A stretch of 64,000 bases of DNA, taken from contig WBOU01000001.1 in the NCBI GenBank assembly GCA_009268125.1, positions 649,247 through 713,246 on the forward strand. The letters run 5' to 3'. Position numbers and translations under genes: made by a program. The notes under the pieces were generated by a model. The model was not told where the DNA came from. It searched no databases and saw nothing but the letters and a program-made list of their open reading frames with translations. This DNA is from Chloroflexia bacterium SDU3-3. Lineage in GTDB: Bacteria > Chloroflexota > Chloroflexia > Chloroflexales > Roseiflexaceae. Shown piece after piece: positions 10,748 through 20,958 of this stretch. Numbering within the stretch: the first letter of the stretch is position 1; the number at the start of each line of letters is the position of its first letter.

Positions 10748-13549
10748 ATGGCCGAAAGCAACACCAACAACCTCGGTGCGCTGAACGAGCAGCTGCTAGC
10801 CGCCGCCGCCACCTTCGCGGACGACGCCCAGGGCTTCTCGGGCCTGCTCAGCCGCTTCGCGCAGGACATCCGGCGCGGCATGGCCGAGCCGCTGGAGATC
10901 TTCCCGGTGTGCCACCACTCGCCCGCCTCGGCGCTGCACATGGCCCAGCGGCTGCGCGAGCGCCCGCCCAAGGCCATCTACATCGAAATGTGCGAGGACA
11001 TGCGGCCCCTGGTCGAGAACCTGAGCGACTGCACGCTGCCGGTCGCGTTCCAGGCCTTCGCATCCGAGAGCGACGTGCTGCCCGCCGAGACCCTGCCCGT
11101 GACCGTGGTGGCCCCGCTCACCGAGGCCTCAGCGGAGTACCAGGCCATGGCCTTCGCGCTCAGCACCCCCGAGACCCAGCTGGTGTTCGTCGACCGCGCG
11201 GTGGACTTCGTGTTCCAGTGGGATGACAACTGGCGCGCCAAGACCCACAGCGGCGACGACGCCCCGCCCGACAGCGACGAGGCTGGCATGCACGGCTCCG
11301 CCGTGGGCGTCACCATCGGCGCGCTAGAGCCGACGTTCGAGGAGTTTCTGAGCTTCCTGCTGCGCAACTCGAACACGCGCAACTTCTCGGAGTGGTGGGA
11401 TCAGTATGTCGATCAGCCCATCCTCCACGCCAGCTACGACAGCTACCGCGAGGCTATGTTCCTGATCGGCAGCCTCATCCGCCACCTGGGGTCGCGGCAC
11501 GATGCGCTCGATGAGGATCGGCGGCGCGAGCGCTACATGTGGACGCGCATGAAGCAGCACATGCGCGAGCACGGCATCGCCCCCGAGGACGCGATCTACA
11601 TCTGCGGCGCGGCCCACACCGCCAGCGACGTGCCCGAGTTCGGCACGGCCAGCGACGCCGTGTGGGACATCCCGCCGCTCAGCGCCACGCGCTGGCTGTT
11701 CGGCATCATCCCATCCAGCTACGCCGCCATCGAGTACCAGTTCTCGCACCCGGTGGGCACGGTGGGGCTGGCCAACGAGACCTGGCAGAAGGCGCTGAAG
11801 AGCGCTGGCGTGCGGCCCTTCAGCCTGAAGAAGGCCGAGGGCAAGCCGCCCCGCGCCAGCAAGCCCAGCGGCCCGCGCGCCCAGGCCGCGCTGCTCACCC
11901 AGCCGCCCCAGGCCGTGGCCGACACCGACCAGCTGCTGGGCTGGAGCGCCCGGGTGGTGGCCGAGGCCCGCAAGAACGGCTACCTGGCCAGCACCGCCGA
12001 CTCGATCGCGATCTTCCAGACCGCGCTGATGCTGGGCCAGATGCGCGGACGCCCGCACCCCGCGCCGTCCGACTTCCAGGATGCCGCCGTCACATGTCTG
12101 GAGAAGGACCGAACGCCCAAGAAGCGCACCATCGCGCAGATCTGCCAGATCATCCTGGGCGGCGACAAGGTGGGCACGGTGGGCTACGCCTCGCTGCCGC
12201 CGCTGGCCCAGGATGTGTACGACCGGCTCGCGCCGCTGGGGGTAAACCTCACCGCCAAGACCAACCAGCGCGCCCTGATGGATCTGAAGGCGCACCCCGA
12301 GCTGCGGCCCTGCTCGGATGTGCTGTGGAAGCTGCGCTACCTGCTGGGCGACCACCTAGTGCACCCGATCATGGGCGAGCGCGGGCTGGGGCTGGTGGCC
12401 ATCCAGGAGTCGTGGGAGCTGCGGATCGGCAAGAATCAGGCGGCGCTCATCCAGCTGGGCTACGAGGGCGTGACGCTTGAGCACGTGCTGGAGCAGCGCC
12501 TGAAGCTGGCCGCCTTCGGCGAGCACGCCAGCGCTTCCAAGGCGCTGGAGACAGCGGAGGACGCCCAGATCTTCATGGGCAGCCCGCGCCTAGTGCGCGA
12601 GCTGGGCGAGCAGGCCACGCGGCTGCTGGCCGACGAGGCGGGCGCGCAGGACGCCCCCGAGATCTTCCAGCGCGCGCGGCGGCTGGTCCATTTCTACCGC
12701 GCCAGCCCGGATGGCCTGCCGCACTGGCTCCAGCAGTTCGTGGCCACAGGCTACGCCCACTACGCCTCGCTGCTGCCCAAGGTCTTCGCCGACCGCGGCA
12801 GCTCGCCTAGGCAGATCGCGGGCATGCTGGGCTTCATCTTCACGCTGGAGAGCTTCGCGCTGGCGCTGGGGTCGCAGCGCAACCAGCTGGTAGTGGGCGT
12901 GCAGCAGGCCGCCAGCGGCGAGGTTCCGCCCGACAAGGTGGGCCTGCTGTCGGTGGCCGAGTGGCTGCTGGGCATGCGCAGCGTCGCCGACATGCGCAAG
13001 CGCTTCCACAGCCTGATGGACGACGACCTGCTGCTGCCGACCATCCCCGGCTACATCAGCGGCTACATGCTGGCGCTGGGCTTCGCGCCGGGCATCGGGC
13101 GCTTCGTGGTCGAGCTGCTGAGCGAGGTGTTCGGCACGCTGCCCGACGCGCACCTCATCCCCATGATGCCCAGCCTGATCATGCAGCTGCGCGAGCACCC
13201 CCAGGTGCTGCAGCCGCTGGTGAAGGAGGCGGCGGCGGTGTTCCCCGGCGCGCTGGCGCAGCTGGCGGGCTGGCAGCCGCAGTGGATGGAGCTGGCCCAG
13301 CCGCAGGCCGCCGCCCAGCCGCAGGCCGCCAGCACCCCGCAGGAGCAGGCGGCGCGGGCCGCCCTGGCCGCAGCCCCGGCCAGCACCGACGCTATCGCGG
13401 CCTGGCTGGGCCTAGCCCCCGGCTGGCGCGCCGTAGCCGAGGGGCCAGCGGGCGAGCCGCCCAGCCCCGGCGAGCAGGCCGCGCGGGCGCTGCTGGGCGA
13501 TTTCCCCGCGACCGCAAGCGCCATTCAGGCCCAGCTCACGCGATCGTAA
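10748..13549 (+). CDS. DUF5682-like protein of the vWA/MoxR operon (YehM-like)
   Basis: 933 aa, soluble. The start contains FPVCHHSPAS followed by KAIYIEMCEDM near 55-95, and a later CGAAHTASD near 285. Paired HH, Glu and a distal His are typical of the TraB/ChaN/TIKI-like fold to which DUF5682 has been related, so a metal-dependent hydrolase activity is possible. The middle and C-terminal parts are long helical arrays; the last ~100 residues are Ala/Pro/Gln-rich. The ATG at 10748 lies 4 nt after the ATPase stop. As the last and largest member of the operon, it is the likely effector or substrate of the AAA-vWA pair; that role is inference. Confidence 0.8.
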   Translation: MAESNTNNLGALNEQLLAAAATFADDAQGFSGLLSRFAQDIRRGMAEPLEIFPVCHHSPASALHMAQRLRERPPKAIYIEMCEDMRPLVENLSDCTLPVAFQAFASESDVLPAETLPVTVVAPLTEASAEYQAMAFALSTPETQLVFVDRAVDFVFQWDDNWRAKTHSGDDAPPDSDEAGMHGSAVGVTIGALEPTFEEFLSFLLRNSNTRNFSEWWDQYVDQPILHASYDSYREAMFLIGSLIRHLGSRHDALDEDRRRERYMWTRMKQHMREHGIAPEDAIYICGAAHTASDVPEFGTASDAVWDIPPLSATRWLFGIIPSSYAAIEYQFSHPVGTVGLANETWQKALKSAGVRPFSLKKAEGKPPRASKPSGPRAQAALLTQPPQAVADTDQLLGWSARVVAEARKNGYLASTADSIAIFQTALMLGQMRGRPHPAPSDFQDAAVTCLEKDRTPKKRTIAQICQIILGGDKVGTVGYASLPPLAQDVYDRLAPLGVNLTAKTNQRALMDLKAHPELRPCSDVLWKLRYLLGDHLVHPIMGERGLGLVAIQESWELRIGKNQAALIQLGYEGVTLEHVLEQRLKLAAFGEHASASKALETAEDAQIFMGSPRLVRELGEQATRLLADEAGAQDAPEIFQRARRLVHFYRASPDGLPHWLQQFVATGYAHYASLLPKVFADRGSSPRQIAGMLGFIFTLESFALALGSQRNQLVVGVQQAASGEVPPDKVGLLSVAEWLLGMRSVADMRKRFHSLMDDDLLLPTIPGYISGYMLALGFAPGIGRFVVELLSEVFGTLPDAHLIPMMPSLIMQLREHPQVLQPLVKEAAAVFPGALAQLAGWQPQWMELAQPQAAAQPQAASTPQEQAARAALAAAPASTDAIAAWLGLAPGWRAVAEGPAGEPPSPGEQAARALLGDFPATASAIQAQLTRS

Positions 13550-13561
13550 GGCAATCTTTCA

Positions 13562-13609
13562 CATAGCAAAGCGGGGGCTGGCATTGCTGCCAGCCCCCGC
13601 TTTGCTATG
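13562..13609. terminator. Bidirectional terminator hairpin between convergent genes
   Basis: Perfect 22-nt arms (13562-13583 and 13588-13609) enclose a 4-nt loop TTGC. The hairpin lies between the convergent DUF5682-like gene (ends 13549) and the GH81 gene (ends 13619) and can serve both strands. The outer stem is A/T-containing (CATAGCAAAG), so the ends of the stem supply A and T tracts. Confidence 0.8.
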
Positions 13610-13618
13610 CCCTAGAAA

Positions 13619-16600
13619 CTACTGATAGATACTGGTGAACGGGATCAGCACATTGGACAGGTAGCCCTGCGCCGAGCTCGCGCTGGTGCGGATGCTGGCC
13701 GCAGCGCCGCCGATCGCATTCCAGACCTCCAGCTTGATCTTGCCGCCGCTCAGGTTGGCGAACGAGCCAGTGGCCGACTTCAGGCCGACACCCTGGGTGT
13801 ACTCCTCGTCGCCGCTGGCCGCATTCAGCGCGAAATAGTAGTAGGTCTCCACGCGGTCGTAGCTGCCGTCGCCGGTGAAGTCGTACGAGACCCGCGCCTG
13901 CGTGCCCACGCCCACGCCCGTGCCCGCATCCACATACAGCGCGAAGCCCGTGGCCTTGCTGCTGTCGTAGGTGCCAGTCACACCGCTCACCACATAGGTC
14001 AGCGCGTTGGTGGGCGTGCCGTCGTGGTTGGTGCCGCCCGCCGAGGGGATGCTGTCGCTCGATGCACCGCCGCCGGGGCTGAAGGACAGGCTGCCCGTCA
14101 CGCCATTGGCCGCGCCGTCGATCACATACACCAGGTTGCTGCGGGCAGTGCCGCCCGTCGAGCCGGTCGAGAGGCTGCCGTAGGGCAGCAGCAGGTTGGA
14201 CAGGTAGCCCTGGGCCGAGGTCGCGCTGGTGCGGATGTTCACCGCGCTGCTGCCGATCGCGTTCCAAATCTCGACCTTGACCTTGCCGCCGCTCAGGTTG
14301 GCAAACGAGCCGCTGGCCGACTTCAGGCCGAGGCCCTGGGTGTACTGCTCATCGCCGCTGACGGGGTCGAGCGCGAAGTAGTTGTAGGTCTCCACGCGGT
14401 CGTAGCTGCCATCGCCCGTGAAGTCGTACGACACCCGCGCCTGCGTGCCGTTGCCCACGCCCGTGCCCGCATCCAGGTACAGCGCGAAGCCGGTGGCCTT
14501 GCTGCTGTCGTAGCTGCCGCTCAGGCCGCTGGCCACGTAGGTCAGCGCGTTGGTGGGCGTGCCGTCGTGGTTGGTGCCGCCCGCCGAGGGGATGCTGTCG
14601 CTCGACGCGCCGCCGCCGGGGGTGAGCGAGAGTGCGCCATTCACGCTGGTCGATGCGCCATCGATCAGGTACAGCAGGTTCGAGCCGGTGGTGGGCGTGG
14701 TGGTCGGCGTCACCGGGGTGGGTGTCACCGGCGTGGGCGTGACCGGGGTGGCCGTCGGCGTCACGGGCGTGGGCGTCACCGGGGTCGGCGTCACCGGCGT
14801 GGCGGTGGGGCCGCCCGAGCCGTTGCTGGTGGCGTAGCCCCAGGCGGACACCGCCAGCGTCACGCCGTTGGAGAAGGTGACGGTGGTAGCGCTGCCACTG
14901 GGATTGTAGGCCACGTAGGTGCGCGTGCCGCCCTTGTTGAACACCGCGTAGGTCGGGATGTTGGCCGTCACAGTCGTATCAACCTGACCCATGGCGTTCA
15001 GGTTGTGCAGCCAGTGGTAGGTGTGAGCCTTGGTCTCGCCGTCGAAGGGCGTGTAGCCGCCGCTGCCGAACTTCGCGAGCGCCGCGCTGGGGTTGGCCAG
15101 CGCCTGGTACGACCACATCACATCCACCCAGTCGTTCTCGGTGCCGCCGTTCTCGCTGACGATCTCGTTGTAGTTGGCCGTCACGTAGGATGGCCTGCGG
15201 CCCAGGTAGAGCGAGCCGCCGGTGATCGGCAGGAAGTTGATGCCGTGGATCATCTCCGGCTCGCCGCTGAACCAGGTGGCGTGCGCGCCGCCGTCGCCCC
15301 AGACCATACCCACCGCGTTGTGGCTGAACGCGCTGGGGAACACCGTGTTGTCAACGTCCATCCAGTACTGCTCGATGGCGTTCATCTCGGTGGTGTAGAG
15401 GTAGATGCCCAGATCGCGGATGGTGGTGTTGCCGGTGTTCGCGCCGAACAGCAGCACCGCCGTATTGAACATCATCGCCTCGGACGAGGACTCCTGGTTG
15501 TTGCCCGCGCCGAACCCGGCGTGGCCCGAGGCCCACGAGTGGCCCGCATACGGGTCGAAGGTGCGCAGGAACGGGAACATGCTGTCGCTGTGATCCCAGC
15601 TGTTCGAGTCGCGGATGAGCAGCTTGATCATGCCGCCCCACTGGCTGTCCGAGGCCCACGACTGATCGTACTGCGCCACAATAGCGGCGGCCAGGATGTA
15701 GTAGCCGTAGTGGAAGTGGTGGTCGTTCAGCTCGCTGTCCGAGCCAAAGCCCGCCGGCGCGCCGATCAGGGTGCCCCAGGTGCTGTTGTAGTAGAACACG
15801 TCGCTGGCCTTGCCGTCGGGGCCCTGAAGCCAATCCTGCAGGCGGGTCTTGAGCGCCGCGAGGAAGGCGTTCTTGGCCGCCGTGTTGCCGAGCTGGTCGG
15901 CGATCGGCACCAGCGCGGCCAGCCGCCAGAGCTGCTTGCCGGTGTTGTAGGTGTCCAGGCCAGCGCCCACGCTCACGCTGCCGCCGTTGTACACCTGATT
16001 CACATAGGCGTTCAGCTGGTTGCGGTCGTAGCTGCCCTTGTCGGGCAGCGAGGGCAGCACGCCGTTGAAGGCCATGCTGGTACTGAAGCTGCTGCCGGTC
16101 ACCACCTTCATCTGGCCGCGCGCCGAGCCGTAGGTGTAGCTCGTGTTCACGCTGGATGAGTTGATCCACTGGTGGCGCAGCAGGGCCATGATCGTGCCCG
16201 TGGTGCTGCCCTCCTTGGCGGTGGTAGTGGCGGTGTAGGTGGTGTTCAGCTTGGCGCTGGCCTGGTCGTAGGACCAGGTCACCCGCGTGTTGGTCACAAA
16301 CGCGTAGGCGTAGGTCTTAAAGGCGGCCAGCGTGGCGGCGCTGCTGTCGGGCAGCACGGCCACCGAGAAGTAGTCCTTGCCATTCAGGCCGGATGTGAAG
16401 GTGGTGCCGCTCTGCGACCAGGCCGCGCCGGTGGGGGCGAACAGGCCGTAGTTCTGGCCGTTCACCGTGATGCCCACGGCGTTGGTGCCAGCGCCCGCGA
16501 ACACCGTGGGCGTGGCCACTGTGGTGATCTGGGCGTTGCCGCCGGTCTTGGTGGCGTACACAAAGGGCAGGCCGTGGCCGAAGGTGGCGCGCAGCGTGCT

Positions 16601-17113
16601 GCCGCCGCCCGACCAGTAGCCTGTCACCGTCCAGTCCGAGAAGGCGTCGACCTTGGCGTCCGGCGAGCTGAGACCCGCCACGCCGATGGTCAGCGCGTTG
16701 CCCGTGCCGTAGTGGAACTCGTTGCCCACGCCGGGGCTGGTAGCGTAGCCCACCTGCAGGCCGTTGGCCGCCGCCTGCATGCCCAGCGGGTAGGCGAACA
16801 TCGCATCCGAGTAGGGGTTGCCCGCGTAGCGCTGAAAGCCCAGCGACGACCACCAGTCGCTGGTGGGCATGGGGCCGGTCACATTCGCGGTGCGCTTGGG
16901 CGTCACCGCCGCGCCCGCCGAGTTGGACGGCAGCTGGATGCTGGCTGGCTTGGTGGTGGTGTAGCTGCCTGCGCCCACCGTGGAGGCGGCGTAGGCGGTC
17001 TGGGGGCTGAACGCTGCTATATGCGAGGAGAGAAGCGTTACGCCTAGCGCCAGTGCTACACGCGTGCTTACTTGCCGTTGGAACCAGGTGCCGAAGCTGC
17101 GAGAGCTTTGCAT
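13619..17113 (-). CDS. Secreted GH81 endo-beta-1,3-glucanase with two C-terminal CBM-like modules
   Basis: 1164 aa. A signal peptide (about 1-42, cleavage after TAYA) is followed by a GH81-like catalytic region (about 80-740) with DHHFHYGYY near 467 and the catalytic-site block NNQESSSEAM near 539. GH81 enzymes hydrolyse beta-1,3-glucan such as fungal cell wall or storage glucan. A Pro/Thr repeat linker (about 768-804) leads to two tandem modules (about 811-979 and 991-1164) that are nearly copies of each other; both carry the shared blocks SSDSIPSAGGTNHDGTPTN and YDFTGDGSYDR. From memory they resemble CBM56-type beta-glucan-binding modules found on bacterial beta-1,3-glucanases. The start at 17113 is supported by AAGGAG 8 nt upstream. 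The gene is monocistronic and faces away from the 17444 gene. Confidence 0.88.
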   Translation of the reverse strand: MQSSRSFGTWFQRQVSTRVALALGVTLLSSHIAAFSPQTAYAASTVGAGSYTTTKPASIQLPSNSAGAAVTPKRTANVTGPMPTSDWWSSLGFQRYAGNPYSDAMFAYPLGMQAAANGLQVGYATSPGVGNEFHYGTGNALTIGVAGLSSPDAKVDAFSDWTVTGYWSGGGSTLRATFGHGLPFVYATKTGGNAQITTVATPTVFAGAGTNAVGITVNGQNYGLFAPTGAAWSQSGTTFTSGLNGKDYFSVAVLPDSSAATLAAFKTYAYAFVTNTRVTWSYDQASAKLNTTYTATTTAKEGSTTGTIMALLRHQWINSSSVNTSYTYGSARGQMKVVTGSSFSTSMAFNGVLPSLPDKGSYDRNQLNAYVNQVYNGGSVSVGAGLDTYNTGKQLWRLAALVPIADQLGNTAAKNAFLAALKTRLQDWLQGPDGKASDVFYYNSTWGTLIGAPAGFGSDSELNDHHFHYGYYILAAAIVAQYDQSWASDSQWGGMIKLLIRDSNSWDHSDSMFPFLRTFDPYAGHSWASGHAGFGAGNNQESSSEAMMFNTAVLLFGANTGNTTIRDLGIYLYTTEMNAIEQYWMDVDNTVFPSAFSHNAVGMVWGDGGAHATWFSGEPEMIHGINFLPITGGSLYLGRRPSYVTANYNEIVSENGGTENDWVDVMWSYQALANPSAALAKFGSGGYTPFDGETKAHTYHWLHNLNAMGQVDTTVTANIPTYAVFNKGGTRTYVAYNPSGSATTVTFSNGVTLAVSAWGYATSNGSGGPTATPVTPTPVTPTPVTPTATPVTPTPVTPTPVTPTTTPTTGSNLLYLIDGASTSVNGALSLTPGGGASSDSIPSAGGTNHDGTPTNALTYVASGLSGSYDSSKATGFALYLDAGTGVGNGTQARVSYDFTGDGSYDRVETYNYFALDPVSGDEQYTQGLGLKSASGSFANLSGGKVKVEIWNAIGSSAVNIRTSATSAQGYLSNLLLPYGSLSTGSTGGTARSNLVYVIDGAANGVTGSLSFSPGGGASSDSIPSAGGTNHDGTPTNALTYVVSGVTGTYDSSKATGFALYVDAGTGVGVGTQARVSYDFTGDGSYDRVETYYYFALNAASGDEEYTQGVGLKSATGSFANLSGGKIKLEVWNAIGGAAASIRTSASSAQGYLSNVLIPFTSIYQ

Positions 17114-17443
17114 TCCGTACTCCTTCGTTGTTCTGGCGGGGCGCGATTGCCGCCGCCACGGGTCATGATGATGGCGTAGATTGTGCGCAGTCTACGCCAC
17201 GCCGCCGCCTAGGTATACGGCAATCCTGCCTATTTTTACTCATTTTAAACCATCATACCTACCCGTTTTATTTCTCTACGCTCTCAATTTCATCTTTCTT
17301 GCACAAAAATAGGTGTATCTATCACACTATCGCCATACAATAAAGTGTGACATGTCGTTCATTTACACAGTTATAGGTAGACACGAAGATCTTGTGATAG
17401 CGATTCACGACATTTATAGACTATTTTCGCAGGAGATAAACCC
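17114..17443. promoter_or_regulatory. AT-rich divergent intergenic region
   Basis: This 330-nt gap separates the divergent GH81 gene and the small membrane-protein gene. It is strikingly AT-rich between 17215 and 17420. TCACACT (17322-17328) and its inverse AGTGTGA (17344-17350) form an interrupted palindrome, and GACATGTC (17349-17356) overlaps its right arm. A TTGTGA (17392-17397) lies 16 nt before TTATAG (17414-17419), a poor promoter candidate for the rightward gene. No gene is evident. Confidence 0.4.
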
Positions 17444-17839
17444 ATGGAGGCACTCATCATCAGCCTGGGTATTCTGGCAATCGCCGGGGTGATCGTGCTC
17501 ACCATCCGCCAATCGATGCGCAGTTGGGCACTGGAAACCACAAGCCACATCGCCGCCATGCGCGAGCGCGAGGCCTGCGCCGTGTGGGCGGGCGCAACCG
17601 TGGTCAGCATTATCTCCGACCCCCACCAGCACGCCGAGCACGGCAGCGCTACCATGGAGCTGCTGCTGCAGATCCAGCCGCCCCAGGGTGCGCCGTACAC
17701 CACCCGCACACGCTGGAATGTCGACCTGTCCGCCAGACCGCTCATCCAGCCCGGCGCGCAGCTCCCGATCAAGATCGATGCCCACGAGCCGAAGATCGTC
17801 TACCCCAACATCAGCGGGGCAGCATTCAGCCCGTTCTAG
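17444..17839 (+). CDS. Small single-pass membrane protein of unknown function
   Basis: 131 aa. A hydrophobic N-terminal helix (about 3-21) anchors the protein; the remainder is soluble and mostly beta, ending in [24 protein letters not shown] followed by EPKIVYP. This end resembles the pattern in which a small beta domain carries a 'PG..v.V..dp..p..v' stretch (as in some DUF3592-like proteins), but I cannot assign a family. The start at ATG 17444 has GGAGAT 6 nt ahead. It lies 116 nt upstream of malate synthase and could be cotranscribed with it. No known partner is nearby. Confidence 0.7.
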   Translation: MEALIISLGILAIAGVIVLTIRQSMRSWALETTSHIAAMREREACAVWAGATVVSIISDPHQHAEHGSATMELLLQIQPPQGAPYTTRTRWNVDLSARPLIQPGAQLPIKIDAHEPKIVYPNISGAAFSPF

Positions 17840-17955
17840 CGCTCCACCGCCCGACCGCTTCGTGTATCATAGGCGTAGCTGGGGCGCTGGGTGCGCTCCC
17901 AGAAGGAGATGCGGCGCGTGGGTGCGCATGCGCCACGAGAAGAAAGAGGCTGACG

Positions 17956-19548
<1,593 letters not shown>

Positions 19549-19574
19549 GCGCAGCATCAAGGCCATATTGGATC

Positions 19575-19630
19575 TTGACAAATCCTAATAAGTAGGTATC
19601 CTACATATTATTCGTAGGATACCTACTTAT
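19575..19630 (+). promoter_or_regulatory. Promoter with overlapping 17-bp inverted-repeat operator (protoglobin unit)
   Basis: TTGACA (19575-19580) is followed after 16 nt by TATCCT (19597-19602). An inverted repeat with perfect 17-nt arms, ATAAGTAGGTATCCTAC (19588-19604) and its inverse (19614-19630), spaced by 9 nt, covers the -10 box and the likely start site. The repeat abuts a GAAGGAG ribosome site and lies 15 nt before ATG 19646. The layout fits a repressor operator; the MarR protein two genes on is the obvious candidate. Confidence 0.75.
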
Positions 19631-19645
19631 GAAGGAGATGTAGCC

Positions 19646-20239
19646 ATGGCTGCGAACATGATCCCTGGATATCGCCTGGGCGACCAGAGCCTCTCGCCAT
19701 CCCCGCTCACCGCGCAAGCATTTGCCGACCTGAAGGCGGCGCTGCTGTTCGGCGACGCTGATGTGAGCGCGCTCCGCCGGGCGCGGCCTCTTCTGATCTC
19801 GCAGATGGATGCTATTCTGGACGTCTGGTACGGCTTTGTCGGATCGACCCCTGCGCTGCTGGCCTATTTCTCGCGGCCCGACGGCCCCAGCGCCGAGTAC
19901 CTAGCGCGGGTGCGGGCGCGCTTCGGTCAATGGATTGACGACACCTGCCGCGCCGAGTACGATGATGCCTGGCTGGCCTATCAGCACGAGATCGGGCGGC
20001 GGCATTTCACGCACAAGAATGAGGCGGATGGTGCGGCGGCGGCAGGCACCCCGCCGATCATCCACTGGCGCTATGTCAACGCCCTGATCTACCCAATCTA
20101 CGCCACCGTCCGGCCATTCCTAGAGCGCGGCGGGCACGACGCAGCCGATGTAGAGGCCATGCACCAGGCGTGGCTCAAATCGGTGCTGCTGCAGGTGACC
20201 CTGTGGTCGCACCCCTACATTCAGGAGGGCGGCTGGTAG
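19646..20239 (+). CDS. Protoglobin (single-domain heme globin)
   Basis: 197 aa, the same size class as Methanosarcina protoglobin. The N-terminal MIPGYRLG and SPSPLTAQ, the WYGFV and LLAYF blocks, and the segment YDDAWLAYQHEIGRRHFTHKN mark the family. His120 in GRRHFT coincides with the expected proximal heme ligand (F8) position. Protoglobins bind O2, CO and NO and are proposed to act in sensing or detoxification of reactive gas species. This gene encodes only the globin domain, with no fused output module. It is preceded by a strong promoter with an overlapping operator and followed after 38 nt by a cysteine-rich MarR regulator, which suggests gas- or redox-responsive expression. Confidence 0.9.
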   Translation: MAANMIPGYRLGDQSLSPSPLTAQAFADLKAALLFGDADVSALRRARPLLISQMDAILDVWYGFVGSTPALLAYFSRPDGPSAEYLARVRARFGQWIDDTCRAEYDDAWLAYQHEIGRRHFTHKNEADGAAAAGTPPIIHWRYVNALIYPIYATVRPFLERGGHDAADVEAMHQAWLKSVLLQVTLWSHPYIQEGGW

Positions 20240-20277
20240 GCAGCCGATAGCGCGGCGGGCGGTGGCACAGGAGCCGT

Positions 20278-20913
20278 ATGGACAACCTAACACAGGCATT
20301 GCTGCGGATCGGCCAGGCCACCCGCACCATCGCCCTTGACGAAGCGCGCGCGGTCGGGCTAACGCCGGTACAGGCGCAGACGCTGCTCTTCGTCAGCAAC
20401 ACTAAGAGCTTCGCCACCACCGTCCGCCAGCTGGCGGCAACCCTCGGCGCAACCAACGCAAGCACCGTAGGCGTGATCGACGCCCTTGTGGCCAAGGGCC
20501 TGCTCCGGCGCGAGCCGGGCGAGCACGACCGCCGCATCACCCTCCTGCGCCTCACCGCCGAGGGCCAGCAGGCCTGCAAGCGGCTGGGGCAGTGGGGGCA
20601 CCAGCTGCAAGCCGCCCTCCAGCAGCTCACCGCCGAGCAGCGGCAGGCACTGGAGAGCGGGCTGGGGGCGGTGATCTGGAGCCTGCGGACCAGCGGACAT
20701 CTCACCGTGGCCGAGCCGTGCCGAGGCTGCATCTACTTCGCGGAAGATGCCGCGCCGGGGCAGCCAGAGCCGCACTACTGCCGCCTCATCCAGCAGTTTC
20801 TGCCCGAGGAGGAGGCGCGAAAGGACTGCCCAGAGCACACCCCGCCCGACCAGGCTGGCACGCCGCATCGGCTCGCGCGGGATGATGTAGACCCCGACGT
20901 TCGCAATGGCTAA
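20278..20913 (+). CDS. MarR-family regulator with C-terminal four-cysteine motif
   Basis: 211 aa. Residues 1-140 form a MarR winged helix, with the wing block EPGEHDRRITLLRLTAEG near 79-96. The C-terminal extension has Cys148, Cys151, Cys168 and Cys184 (C-x2-C-x16-C-x15-C, in CRGC, HYC and DCPEH), a spacing that could bind a zinc ion or an iron-sulfur cluster. Ordinary MarR proteins are about 140-160 aa and lack this tail. The gene follows protoglobin by 38 nt and precedes a glutaredoxin-like gene by 45 nt, so it is likely cotranscribed and may repress its own unit through the 19588-19630 palindrome. Sensing of NO, oxygen or redox state by the Cys cluster is inference. Confidence 0.85.
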   Translation: MDNLTQALLRIGQATRTIALDEARAVGLTPVQAQTLLFVSNTKSFATTVRQLAATLGATNASTVGVIDALVAKGLLRREPGEHDRRITLLRLTAEGQQACKRLGQWGHQLQAALQQLTAEQRQALESGLGAVIWSLRTSGHLTVAEPCRGCIYFAEDAAPGQPEPHYCRLIQQFLPEEEARKDCPEHTPPDQAGTPHRLARDDVDPDVRNG

Positions 20914-20958
20914 AGCAGCGCGCCCAGCAGGCAAGCTACACTGAGATAAGGAAGATCC

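Noticed and set aside
14700-14815. Regular repeats that might suggest a CRISPR or satellite array
   Set aside because: They encode the Pro/Thr-rich linker of the GH81 protein in frame.
14024-16159. 711-aa plus-strand open frame opposite GH81
   Set aside because: Low-complexity His/Ala/Val/Arg composition; GH81 on the other strand has signal peptide, motifs and ribosome site.
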